64,000 bases of DNA from Gigantopelta aegis (GCF_016097555.1 NC_054704.1:79300391-79364390), one strand, 5' to 3'. Shown: positions 56,001-62,880, counted from the first letter of the stretch. Numbers and translations: made by a program. Notes: generated by a model from the sequence alone, not told the origin.

Positions 56001-56855
56001 TATATAACTAAAAAGTCTAAATGTTGGTTTGAATTACTTCATTATCTATACTAGGTACCTTTAACAATTTCATCAATCTGGAATTTATCCTAATTTTAAT
56101 GTTTGTTGTAAAAGTGAGTTCACTAATGTCTATGTTTTTAAATTAGTAGATAGTCCAAATATTAGTATTAACTTCATTTATTTATACTTTCTTATTTCCA
56201 GCCAACTGGTGCACAACAATTGGTATATCACAGACTGTGGTATGTGCTATCTGTGAGATGATGCATACAAAAGATCCCTTGCTACTAATCCAAAACAAAA
56301 AATTAAGCGGGTTTTCTCTCTAATGGTAGGTTCTGACTGTCAACAGTCACAATGAAGTTGGCCAACTCCATGGTTGCGTTGTAATTTCCCCAACTCCCGA
56401 CTTACAACGAGTGCACTCAGATTAATAACTAATGGGTTATACGATGAGAATCGAGGTGTAAGAGTGCTCAGACTAGCAATTGGACCGTCATAAAAGTCGT
56501 GAGAGAAGAAAGTTGGCCAACTTTGTCATGGCAGTTGGTAGTCTTTACACTATATGTCCAAATTACCAAATGTTTGACATCCAATAGCCATGCACTCTAG
56601 TGGTGTTGTTAAACAAAACAAACTTTTAATTTTAATTTTATTTTTACCTTTAGCAATTTCATCAAACTTTCCAACTGAACCATGAGCTCCTTGCGACTCT
56701 CTTGTAAAGCCTGCATTCGACCTTCAAGTTCGTCTTTCCGTTGCCGTAACAACCGCAGTTCCGTGAGAAGGGTTGGGTTGTACTGGGCTTCCTCATTTTC
56801 AGCAGCGTAGGCTTCCTGCTCCAGCCGCAGACGCTGAATTTCTCGCATGATTTCC
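33607..56855 (-). CDS. DTN (dystrobrevin family): Dystrobrevin, last six coding exons; 5' part outside the window
   Basis: Exons on the - strand: 56855-56648, 51657-51381, 48162-48115, 39773-39596, 35165-35015, 33747-33607 (stop 33609-33607). All have AG/GT borders and compatible phases, about 333 residues. The first two match vertebrate dystrobrevin closely: [20 protein letters not shown], then [18 protein letters not shown], and [12 protein letters not shown] with [20 protein letters not shown]. Dystrobrevins are cytoplasmic members of the dystrophin-glycoprotein complex that bind dystrophin through this coiled coil and bind syntrophins. The EF-hand and ZZ domains should lie to the right of the window. 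The tail is unlike vertebrate DTNA/DTNB. Identification is firm; assignment to an alpha or beta paralogue does not apply outside vertebrates. Confidence 0.93.
34010..34397 (-). mobile_element. SINE type E: different tRNA-like head joined to a type A tail
   Basis: On the - strand it starts CCGGCCTCGGTGGCGTCGTG, with B box GGTTCGGATCCCAGTC, and ends in the type A tail. Head differs from the 27989-28319 class while body and tail match it. Confidence 0.85.
35015..35165 (-). CDS. Dystrobrevin acidic tail exon 1
   Basis: Acceptor TTTTTTTTTAG; encodes [40 protein letters not shown] and [10 protein letters not shown] (151 bp). Contains two YxxTDDD-like repeats. Donor GGG|GTGAGT, phase 0. Confidence 0.88.
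35340..35836 (+). mobile_element. SINE fragments (C-type head remnant, B tail) interrupted by a MITE
   Basis: GGATTCAACCCCCTCTGTGG and GTGCCCCACAAATAGTATAT precede the MITE; the body resumes at about 35698 and ends CTAGTGGTGTCATTAAACAA. Confidence 0.7.
35440..35697 (-). mobile_element. MITE (GTTTCTGCCAGA family), copy 2, nested in a SINE
   Basis: Reverse complement of 25242-25480. Ends GCTTTCTGCCAGAGGG and TCTGGCAGAAACACTG. Confidence 0.82.
36192..36877. other. Dystrobrevin intron, no feature
   Basis: AT-rich; nothing recognised. Confidence 0.5.
36878..37115. repeat. Tandem repeat, three copies of about 78 bp
   Basis: Unit contains CAATATACAGTTGAACTTGC and ACAATTAGGCACCATTATAC, nearly identical between copies. 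Confidence 0.88.
37250..39593. repeat. 80-bp minisatellite, about 29 copies, abutting a dystrobrevin splice donor
   Basis: Exact 80-bp period: GGACAATGGTTTATTTACTG, AGATCTCCACTATATCTACT, GTCAGTAGAGGCTCTTTATA, CACTAAACACACCAACAACC. Variants GAGTTCTGCAC versus GAGATCTCCAC recur in a higher-order order. The last repeat runs to within a few bases of the donor at 39595. Confidence 0.95.
39596..39773 (-). CDS. Dystrobrevin exon with [10 protein letters not shown] motif
   Basis: Acceptor GATATTTTTAG; encodes [40 protein letters not shown] and [19 protein letters not shown]. 'EFLAQLRAR' aligns with 'AFLAQIHAR' of DTNA. Donor AA|GTGAGT. The 80-bp minisatellite begins directly after this donor. Confidence 0.92.
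39922..40170. mobile_element. Possible MITE with GACAAGTG inverted motifs
   Basis: GCGATAGAAATAAGCAG at the left resembles the terminus at 62603. CTGGACAAGTGCATC and AACGGACAAGTGCTTAATTA recur. No clean ends. Confidence 0.35.
40395..40637 (+). mobile_element. SINE type A fragment followed by (CTGT)n/(CT)n microsatellite
   Basis: GTACATGGTATGTACTGTCC and AATATAAAAGATCTCTTGG are SINE body. From about 40540 to 40637 only CTGT and CT repeats. Confidence 0.7.
40663..40966 (+). mobile_element. SINE type B, near full length
   Basis: tRNA-like head (GCCCTGTGGTAAAGCGCTCG A box region, GGATCGATACC B box), conserved body, tail CAATGTGCCCTAGTGGTGTC then AAACAAAACAAACTTTAAC. Confidence 0.9.
40985..41306 (+). 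mobile_element. SINE type A, full length
   Basis: Head GGACGTAGCCCAGTGGTAAA, B box GGATCGATCCC, tail AAATAAAATGTGTTGAGTGC ending CATTTCCTTC. Sits 19 bp after the previous SINE in the same orientation. Confidence 0.92.
41884..42345 (+). mobile_element. SINE type B plus a second partial B copy
   Basis: Full copy 41884-42160 (GACATAGCCTGGTGATAAAG to AATAAATCAATGAGTTCTGG), then a second body and tail at 42161-42345 ending in A-rich sequence. Confidence 0.8.
42438..42735. repeat. 37-bp minisatellite, eight copies
   Basis: Unit TTTTTCTTACAAATAAACC + ATAAAACCTACACCCTTG. The only variation is C/A at one site (TTTTTCTTAC versus TTTTTATTAC), so the array is young or homogenised. Confidence 0.95.
42786..43131 (-). 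mobile_element. SINE type A, full length, with a small tail duplication
   Basis: AACGACACACTCAACACATT occurs twice at the tail; the head at the right end has GGATTGATCC and CACTAGGCTACGTGCCG. Confidence 0.9.
43172..43340 (+). mobile_element. SINE type B, shortened
   Basis: CCAACCAGTGCCCCACGACT through the tail CTCTAGTGGTGTTGTTAAAT; lacks the head and part of the body. Confidence 0.8.
43962..44365 (-). mobile_element. SINE type A with the 3' 75 bp duplicated
   Basis: The tail block ending AACACATTTTATTTACGGTT appears at 43962-44035 and again from 44036 in a complete element whose head lies near 44340. Confidence 0.87.
44689..45059 (-). mobile_element. piggyBac-like MITE (TTAA target), copy 2
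   Basis: TTAA at 44689-44692 and 45056-45059. Ends AAAGTAACAGATCCTAAG and GAAACTAGGGTCTGTAACTT. Reverse orientation of 20119-20498. Confidence 0.85.
45408..45702 (-). mobile_element. SINE type B, full length with target-site duplication
   Basis: 11-bp duplication TGTATAAAGCA at 45397-45407 and 45703-45713. Tail (left) GTTTAATGACACCACTAGAG; head (right) with GGATCGATCCC and CACTGGGCTACGTTCC. Confidence 0.93.
45716..47032. repeat. 19-bp minisatellite, about 69 copies
   Basis: Unit GAGGAGTGGCCTACGTGGT and variants (TAGCCTATG, GTGGCCGTGGTGATGG). Begins 3 bp after the target duplication of the preceding SINE. Long ORFs here, such as 46376-46597, are artefacts of 3 x 19 periodicity. Confidence 0.95.
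47095..47245. repeat. Three tandem copies of about 44 bp
   Basis: TTCCCAAAGACAGAACAGGG and CATACTAGAGATATAACCAA repeat three times. The unit derives from a - strand SINE body (compare ACAGACAGGATAGCACATAC). Confidence 0.85.
47296..47690. repeat. 25-bp minisatellite, about 16 copies
   Basis: Unit TTGATTGGTCAATCTAACAA + CACAC, with GATAGG/GATTGG variants. Contains the ATTGGTCAAT palindrome (inverted CCAAT boxes). Confidence 0.92.
47770..48060 (+). mobile_element. SINE type C, degraded
   Basis: ATCTAGCTCAGAAAATAGAT head, CCTGAGGTGCTTGGGTCATA, a C15 run, then a body GTGGTATGTGATGCACTGTC. Confidence 0.65.
48115..48162 (-). CDS. Dystrobrevin micro-exon (48 bp)
   Basis: Acceptor TTTTTCAG, donor G|GTAAGT, phase 1 at both ends. 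Encodes [16 protein letters not shown], an acidic linker matching in position the SEVGSETESNV stretch of DTNA. Being 48 bp and symmetric, it can be skipped without a frameshift. Confidence 0.85.
48203..48296. repeat. (GA)n microsatellite
   Basis: GA dinucleotides interrupted by GGGGA blocks, 40 bp upstream (on the - strand) of the 48-bp dystrobrevin exon's acceptor side. Confidence 0.95.
48300..49479. other. Dystrobrevin intron, A-rich stretch at 48840-48960
   Basis: No exon seen. 48840-48960 is poly-purine AAAGAAAAG low complexity. Confidence 0.5.
49480..50100 (+). repeat. Interspersed repeat with three diverged internal units and a (GACA)n end
   Basis: AAGTTCAAGGGCCATAACTC, AAGTCAAACTTGATCTGTAA and CAATATCTCAAGGC recur three times at about 150-170 bp spacing. 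Ends with (GACA)n at 49977-50055, then AGCTATAATTCCCTCCAGTT. I recall similar repeats in other mollusc genomes. Confidence 0.8.
50101..51380. other. Dystrobrevin intron, no recognised feature
   Basis: C-run at 50197-50213. ORFs at 50415-50645 and 50673-50879 have no recognisable domains or splice context. Confidence 0.45.
51381..51657 (-). CDS. Dystrobrevin exon: Ser/Pro linker and conserved [10 protein letters not shown] block
   Basis: Acceptor TATTTTCAG; encodes [20 protein letters not shown], a Pro/Thr linker, [18 protein letters not shown] and [20 protein letters not shown], ending VKELNS. Direct counterpart of vertebrate 'DSLTGVGGDVQEAFAQ ... [18 protein letters not shown]'. Donor G|GTGAGT. 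Confidence 0.95.
51658..52576. other. Dystrobrevin intron, no recognised feature
   Basis: No exon or repeat that I can name. Confidence 0.45.
52585..52910 (+). mobile_element. SINE type A, full length with target-site duplication
   Basis: 8-bp duplication TACAACAG at 52577-52584 and 52911-52918. Head GACATAGCCCAGTGGTAAAG, B box GATCGATCCCC, tail ending CATTTCCTTCC. Confidence 0.93.
53290..54112. repeat. 82-bp minisatellite, about 10 copies
   Basis: Unit ACCAATAACAATTCCTAATA, AAACCTGTCATTTTCTACCT, TAACTCATAACATGTGGAAA, CAGTGAAACTATTTGTTATG AA. The first and last copies are the most diverged. Confidence 0.93.
54113..54560. other. Non-repetitive, higher-GC intronic block; possible conserved regulatory element
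   Basis: GCCATCTCGGCTTGATCACT, GCATCCCGTTCCGAGTTAAT and TCCATTGGCGGCGTGCTGCA lie in a block that is neither coding nor repeat-like, unlike its AT-rich surroundings. Function is a guess. Confidence 0.3.
55027..55288 (-). mobile_element. SINE type B, head missing, with a 27-bp internal duplication
   Basis: Tail TTTAATGACACCACTAGAGC; CTCCATTTGTAGCAAGGGAA is duplicated at 55158 and 55182. Confidence 0.87.
55289..56194. other. Dystrobrevin intron, AT-rich with loose CTAATATTTGTC repeats
   Basis: Variants of TAACTCCTAATATTTGTCA recur at 55660, 55750 and 55790; too diverged to define a unit. No exon seen. Confidence 0.45.
56195..56628 (+). mobile_element. SINE type B interrupted by a MITE
   Basis: Body to GGGTTTTCTCTCTAA (56322), resumes at TATATGTCCAAATTACCAAA and ends GTGGTGTTGTTAAACAAAAC, 20 bp from the 3' border of the coiled-coil dystrobrevin exon. 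Confidence 0.85.
56323..56552 (-). mobile_element. MITE (CCAACTGCCA family), copy 2, nested in a SINE
   Basis: Inverted relative to 22795-22999. Shares TATACGATGAGAATCGAG and TTGGCCAACTTTGTCATGG. Confidence 0.82.
56648..56855 (-). CDS. Dystrobrevin exon: coiled coil H2
   Basis: Acceptor ATATCTTGCAG, 208 bp; encodes [20 protein letters not shown] and the Leu-rich heptads ending [10 protein letters not shown]. Donor AAG|GTAAAA, phase 0. The previous exon, which should end near the residues equivalent to ELENKNR, was not found up to 64,000, so that intron exceeds 7 kb. Confidence 0.95.
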
Positions 56856-57031
56856 CTGCAAGATATTTAGAAATAGGTTTTAGGAAATAGCAAAAGTACA
56901 ATTAACAAAAAGAAAAAAACATTCTTAAAAAAAAGCGCCACCCTAAAATCAAAAATATGTTTTTGATAACTACAATCTATATTTGATGGTTTTTGTATTA
57001 ACAGCTGAATTTTTGCACCTGATGCTAAAAG

Positions 57032-57270
57032 AAATGAAATGTTTTATTTAACGGACATACTCAACACATTTTATATACGGTTATATGGCATTGAACATAT
57101 GGTTAAGGACCACGCAGATAATGAGGGAGGAAACCAGCTGTTGCCACTTCATGGGCTACCCTTTTTGATTAGCAGCAAGGGATCTTTTATATGCACCATC
57201 CCATAGACAGGATAGCACATACCATGGCCTTTGATGTACCAGTCGTGGTGCACTGGCTGAACCAGGAAAT
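57032..57270 (-). mobile_element. SINE type A, head-truncated, with target-site duplication
   Basis: CTGATGCTAAAAG at 57019-57031 and 57271-57283. The head is lost after GTGCACTGGCTGAACCAGG, as with 5' truncation. Confidence 0.92.
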
Positions 57271-57283
57271 CTGATGCTAAAAG

Positions 57284-57584
57284 GGGCAGGATGTAGCCCA
57301 GTGGTTAAGTGCTCAATTGATGTGCAGTCAGTTTGGGATCGATCCTCATCGGTGTGACCATTGGGCTATTTTTCGTTCCAGCCACTGCACCACGACTGGT
57401 ATATCAAAGGCTGTGGTATGTGCTATCCTGTCTGTGGGAAAATAAAAGATCTTTCGCTACTAATGGAAAAATGTAGCGGGTTTCCTCTCTAAGACTATAC
57501 GTCAAAATTACCAAATGTTTGACATCCAATAACCGATGATTAATAAATCAATGTGCTCTAGTGCTGTCAAACAAAACGAACAAA
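57284..57584 (+). mobile_element. SINE type B, full length, inserted at the same target as its neighbour
   Basis: Head GGATGTAGCCCAGTGGTTAA, B box GGATCGATCC. Preceded by CTGATGCTAAAAG (57271-57283) and followed by CTGATGCTAAAA (57585-57596). Confidence 0.93.
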
Positions 57585-57669
57585 CTGATGCTAAAACTAA
57601 TAAAAGTCTGTCTTCGTACTGGTTACATACTGAGAGAAAGAAATAAGAGATCTCACAAATAGTACCGGT

Positions 57670-57784
57670 AACTGCAAATAATGACTGCAACCCAAAGCCT
57701 CAATCCGTAGTGTCAGAAACTGACATTGCTAATGGCAGTCAATTCAACACTACTGACTTTCAACCCCACATTATCACTAAAGCT
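57670..57784 (+). repeat. Dispersed duplication, copy 1
   Basis: About 110 bp (CTGCAACCCAAAGCCTCAAT to CAACCCCACATTATCACTAA) nearly identical to 61142-61255. Confidence 0.88.
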
Positions 57785-57900
57785 GTATGAAATATAGACA
57801 TTACTATGTTAGTAATTAATTAAAATTGGGTCTACAGTACAATGTTTCCTTATTTCTTTCCATCAGTATATACCAAGTTAATAGAGTCCATGTGTCTATG

Positions 57901-57980
57901 GTATCCATCCATCCATCCATCCATCCATCCATCCATCCATCCATCCATCCATCCATCCATCCATCCATCCATCCATCCAT
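57901..57980. repeat. (ATCC)n microsatellite
   Basis: About 20 uninterrupted ATCC units; ORFs over it on both strands are artefacts. Confidence 0.97.
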
Positions 57981-58254
57981 CATTCTCTGTACGTCCATCT
58001 ATTTGAGGTGGGATGTATCTCAGCCAACAGAAAATGTTAAATACCCGCATACGCTATCGCTAATTGTCTCTAGACACGAAACGCCAACATGCTCGCTCAT
58101 TGTAATAACGCACAAAACTAAGGCACTTTATTAATAACCAATCAGAATAATACATGTGTTTTAGTCTTGATAACAATTATCATATACCTTAGTCTTGATA
58201 AGAATGATTGTAAGCATTGTAAATTAGTCTTAGTAGTTACTAACATTAACAGAA

Positions 58255-58450
58255 CGCTTGTATGAGGTGCACTGGATTGAGCCATAGGATTGATCCCTTT
58301 CAGAGATACAAATGATTTTCTTTCCATTCCAACCATGCAGTTTCCTATCACTGGTGTATCAAACGCTACACACAGCATATTATGTTTTCTGGTCCATCGA
58401 AGAGTACATATAAAAACTATTTTTGCTGCCACTTGATAAGTGCGTCCATA
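58255..58450 (+). mobile_element. Old SINE fragment
   Basis: GAGGTGCACTGGATTGAGCC, AGGATTGATCCC and GAAGAGTACATATAAAAAC keep the C-type head and body order, strongly diverged. Confidence 0.55.
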
Positions 58451-58479
58451 ATATGGTGGTAACAGGTGTGCTCATAATA

Positions 58480-58663
58480 TGCAGTAAAATCCCTCTAAAC
58501 TAGACACCCACGGGGCCAAGAAAAGAGTCTGGTTTTAAGGTGTGTCCTGTTGAGAGAGGGTATGTTCTGTACTATTAATTAAAAAGAGACAAGGAAAAAC
58601 ATCCAGTTTTGAGGGAGTTTCTATTTAAGAAGGGTCTGGTTTTGAAGGTTTTCACTGTACTTG
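58480..58663. mobile_element. Possible MITE with CCTCTAAAC inverted ends
   Basis: Left end GCAGTAAAATCCCTCTAAAC; right end GGTTTTGAAGGTTTTCACTG is its approximate inverse. Confidence 0.45.
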
Positions 58664-58811
58664 CAACGCTCAAATTCAACGATGGCACAGACGGCAACTG
58701 CCGTCGTTGAGATATAAATTGCTGTAGGTAGATAGCATCATTGATGGCACTTTTGTGCTGTCGGTAAAGCTCCTCAACAATGGTAAAACAATGGCGTACA
58801 TTATCTGCCAA
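58664..58811 (-). pseudogene. Unidentified protein-like ORF fragment
   Basis: Reads MADNVRHCFTIVEELYRQHK then SAINDAIYLQQFISQRRQLP. Balanced composition and amphipathic pattern look like real protein, but there is no splice context linking it to dystrobrevin and I do not recognise it. The frame continues into the MITE-like repeat at 58480-58663. Confidence 0.25.
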
Positions 58812-59225
58812 TATTTAACATTTGCAATATGTTTACATACAGCAAAATAGCCTTACAGTCATGTTTACTTTCTGCAAATGTCACTTTAAAAAAAATTGCC
58901 ATAGGCAGGCTGAAAATTGCCTTTGGTGGGCTGTTTCACTCATGGCAATTGTTTTAAAAATTGGTGTGGAAGACAACTTCTTAAGTTCGAGCCATGACTT
59001 GAGATAAAGTGTCAAGTAAATGTCAGACATCAAACAGCCATAATTTGAAATGGGCCACAATGTAATTAAACAAACGTTTTTGTTTTCATCCAACTACTAG
59101 CATCCATTTATGCATCCATTCACCAAACTCATCTTATTCACCCAAACCATGGTCCGACATTCTGTGCTAGTTTTCATTTAGTAAATTGGTCTGGGAGTGG
59201 CAGTCCTCTTTGTAGTGGTGTAAGA

Positions 59226-59554
59226 CTGAAAGAATGAAATGTTTTATTTAACGACGCACTCAACACATTTTATTTACGATTATATGGCGTCAGACATACG
59301 GTTAAGGACCACACAGATATTGAGAGAGGAAACCCGCTGTTGCCACTTCATGGACTACGCTTTTCAATTAGCAGCAAGGGATCTTTTATATGCACTATCC
59401 CACAGACAGGATAATACATACCACGGCCTTTGATACACCAGTCGTGGTGCATTGGCTGGTGCGAGAAACAGCCCAATGGGCCCACTGACGGGGATCGATC
59501 CCAGACCGACCGCGCATCAAGCGAACGCTTTACCACTGGGCTATGTCCCGCCCA
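59226..59554 (-). mobile_element. SINE type A, full length, 15-bp target-site duplication
   Basis: Perfect duplication TGTAGTGGTGTAAGA at 59211-59225 and 59555-59569. Head GGGCGGGACATAGCCCAGTG, B box GGATCGATCCC. Probably among the youngest in the window. Confidence 0.95.
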
Positions 59555-59569
59555 TGTAGTGGTGTAAGA

Positions 59570-60640
59570 ATGCATGTATTGTCCAACAAAGGATCTCCTC
59601 GGGAGTGGCTGTCCTCTGATAGATGAGGCACTAGATAGACATTTATGGACCAACCATTATTTTGCCAAATCCCCATTTGACTCTGTATTGTACAGAGATA
59701 TGGCCTTGATTGTGGATAACAGTTTTGTCGGTCAGATGAAAAATCAATTAGCATAGTCAGTCATACCTCTGTACCAGCCAGTTCAAAGGATGTTTATATA
59801 CAACTGCTATGACAAAACTACAACATGAAAGCAAACATTCCATGATATCTGCCCTATCCTATCTCATGCATTATAAATTATGCACAGCAATATGACAGAC
59901 TTGCCTCAACAATGCATGAATGAAACTCTTATCACTGAATAATGTTAATCCAGTGCTCGTCAGAGAAATGTTAATAAGTTTCTACCTCAGTACACACATC
60001 CAGATGGAACACACAATATTGTGTCTGTGTGACAGCGTTAACGATTTCTAGTTTTAATCTCTTAAAATGACACTGTAATAGCAATCTTACTGCATGTAAT
60101 ACAGCACACAGTCTTTAGTTCAAATAAAGCCGACACTGATCACAAATACTTTTACCTATTTCCGGGAAACTATAGTTTAAAAAAATCTATATTTAAAGAT
60201 AGAATCACTATGCTTGATCTCCTATTTCCAGAAAAAGTAATCAGTAGTTTAATATTTAATGACAACACACAACTAATTAAGTTTACATACATGTATGACC
60301 TATATCAGGGGTGGATGCATGCTTTTTCCAGGGAGGGTAAGCAATGTTTAAAAAAAAGGCACTTACAATATTCTTAAGTACACTAACTTAACATGTATTA
60401 TATATGGCAATACTTCCCCTAAAACACCAAGCTGACAAATATATTACATGTTCTCCCCGCCCACACCACTATAAACACAAACTCAGTAGCTACAATGCAT
60501 TTTTCAAGGCCCTTTGAAATTCGAGAGGGAGCATCTTTAAACAATTTAGCAACTAAACACAGATTGAAATTTTATCTGCTACTGTACTTTGTGTGTGAAA
60601 TGGCTCTTGTTGTTTGTTTGTTTGTTTTGCTGTCCTTTTG
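59570..60640. other. Dystrobrevin intron, no recognised feature
   Basis: No exon or clear repeat seen. Confidence 0.45.
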
Positions 60641-60740
60641 TTTTGTTTTGTTTTGGGGTTTGATTTTTTTTGGAGGGGGGGGGGGGGTTGGAGGGGTGGT
60701 GTTTTTTGGTGTTGTTGGGTGGGTTTTTTTTAGGGGGTAA
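60641..60740 (+). repeat. G/T-rich tract with G-quadruplex potential
   Basis: Runs of G14, G4, G3 and G5 separated by T-rich spacers. The ORF over it (60495-60740) is compositionally artefactual. Confidence 0.8.
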
Positions 60741-60887
60741 AGGTTTTTTTTTTTAATTGTTTTTTTTTATTATTATCTTCAGAAACAAATATAGTAGTCT
60801 CAGGGTTAGGGCCCTGGTATCTCTACCTTACAGTATTGTTATAGGCAAAAGGTTGAATATACCAATATCAATATGAATTTTATATAT

Positions 60888-61128
60888 GGAAGGAAATGTT
60901 TTTATTTAACGACGCACTCAGCACATTTTATTTATGGTTATATGGCATCAGACATATGGTTAAGGACCACACAGATATACATGTATAGAGAGAAAACCCG
61001 CTGTCGCCACTTCATGGACTACTTTTTTTGATTAGCAGCAAGGGATCTTTTATATGTACCATCCCACAGACAGGATAGTACATACCACAGCCTTTGTTAC
61101 ACCACTTGTGGAGCTCTGGCTGGATCAC
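60888..61128 (-). mobile_element. SINE type A, head-truncated
   Basis: Tail TTTAACGACGCACTCAGCAC to TTACACCACTTGTGGAGCTC; the head is replaced by the duplicated segment starting near 61130. Confidence 0.88.
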
Positions 61129-61141
61129 TGGCTGGATCACA

Positions 61142-61255
61142 CAAATAGAACCAGTGACTGCAACCCAAACCCTCAATACATAGTGTCAGAAACTGACCGT
61201 GCTAATGGCAGTCAATTCAACACTACTGACTTTCAACCCCACATTATCACTAAAG
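61142..61255 (+). repeat. Dispersed duplication, copy 2
   Basis: Near-identical to 57670-57784. Confidence 0.88.
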
Positions 61256-61277
61256 GTGGTTTTCTCAGTCACACCCA

Positions 61278-61562
61278 CTGACAGGATAGCACATACCATA
61301 GCCTTTGGTAACCAGCTATGGTACTCTGGTTGGAAACTGGAGAGAACTGATAGCAGTCCTGATTAAATCACCAGTTTATGTTCAAATTGAGCAACAGTGA
61401 AAAGCAATTTAGCTTTATAGGCACACCATTTGACAGGATAGCACATACCATAGTCTTTGATAACCAACTATGGTGCTCTGGTTGGAAATTGGACAGAACT
61501 GATAGCAGTCCTGATTATATCACCAGTTTATGTTCAAATTGAGCAACAGTGAAAAGCAATTG
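61278..61562. repeat. Tandem duplication of about 154 bp
   Basis: ACAGGATAGCACATACCATA starts at 61281 and again at 61434; TTATGTTCAAATTGAGCAAC and GTGAAAAGCAATT close both copies. Confidence 0.92.
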
Positions 61563-61978
61563 GTTTTCCAATCATCTGCTGATCTCAGGATTTCCAGCAC
61601 ATCAAGTGTTACACAATTTAATACATTACTTCTTGCTACGATCTGCATATCTCATAAGCCAGTTCATCCTTTAGGATTTGTCCTCAGGTCTACAGCCCAC
61701 ACCAATCAATGTGTGACATAAAAAAGTGCCAAGAGGTACGTCAGATATAACCGCAAGGAAAACGAACCTATGTTTATGTATAGCCACTGCAGCCGGCATT
61801 CTTGTATACTTACGGAAAAAAGGTTCTTGGGCATGTATGGCATAAGGTACATGTAGATAGATAATCGTATTGAAGAAAAAAAAATTCAAATTGTTTTCAA
61901 GAAATTATTTACTGGTCATTCGTAAACCATATGAGAAAATTTTCACAATTATGTAGAACTTGACATTAAAAAAAAAAA

Positions 61979-62284
61979 AGGGGCGGAATGTGACCCAATG
62001 GTAAAGTGTTTGTCTGATGTGCAGTCAGTCTAGGACAGATCCCCATAGGGCTAGTTCTCGTTTCAGCCAGTGGATCATGACTGGTACAATGTATATGACC
62101 ATAGGATGTGCTATCCTGTCTGTGGGAAGGTGCATTTAAAAGATCCTTAATGCAAAAATGTAGTGGGTTTCCTTTCTAAGCCTACTGGATGTCAAAATTA
62201 CCAAATGTTTGACATCCAATAGGCGAAGATTAATAAATCAATGTGCTCTAGTGGTGTTGTTAGACAAAACAAAACTTTCAACTT
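61979..62284 (+). mobile_element. SINE type B, full length
   Basis: Head GGGGCGGAATGTGACCCAAT, body with CTATCCTGTCTGTGGGAAGG, tail CAATGTGCTCTAGTGGTGTT. Confidence 0.9.
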
Positions 62285-62334
62285 TTAAAAACTTGAGGGG
62301 AGTGGTTAACTGCTCTCCTAACTCAGTCATTTAA

Positions 62335-62581
62335 GCTATTCATTTCATTTCATTTCAACTTATTTTTGTGCTTATATCCAATTAAGGTTCAAGCACGCTG
62401 TCCTGGACACACACCTCAGCTATCTGGGCTCTCTGTCCAGGACAGTGGGTTAGTTGTTAGTGGTTAGTGAGAAAGAAGTGGGTGTAGTGGTCGTACACCT
62501 ACCCACTGAGATGTTAAAACTCGCTCTGAGTGGGAGCCTTATATATATGATGGCTTAACCACGACACCACCGAGGTCGGCT
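62335..62581 (-). mobile_element. SINE type D
   Basis: Contains GCTTATATCCAATTAAGGTT, CAAGCACGCTGTCCTGGACA and TTGTTAGTGGTTAGTGAGAA; the - strand head reads GCCGACCTCGGTGGTGTCGT. Confidence 0.85.
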
Positions 62582-62602
62582 TAAGCTATTACTATACTGA
62601 TA

Positions 62603-62880
62603 CAGGCATCGAAATAAGCATTGTGTCTGGTAACCCATTTACAGGTTACCACAAAATACAGCCTGGTAACCTATAGGTTACCACAACTATATGAAAGTTA
62701 GAATTGAATTCCTGTTACTACTACTTTTAACGTTGACATTCTGAAATTGTTTACGTTTGGAAACGAAACTACCGTTACGTAAAAAAAATTGTCGAGAACG
62801 AAACACTGTTCTCGACTTTTCTTACATGTGGTAACCTCCTGGTAACCTGAACGACCATTCTCGACTTATTTCGATGCCTG
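62603..62880. mobile_element. hAT-like MITE with CAGGCATCGAAATAAG ends
   Basis: Terminal inverted repeats CAGGCATCGAAATAAG and CTTATTTCGATGCCTG, flanked by CTGATA on both sides. Internal inverted GGTAACC motifs. Non-coding. Confidence 0.85.

Noticed and set aside
57816-58134. ORFs on both strands rich in HPSI and GWMD
   Set aside because: Pure (ATCC)n translation.
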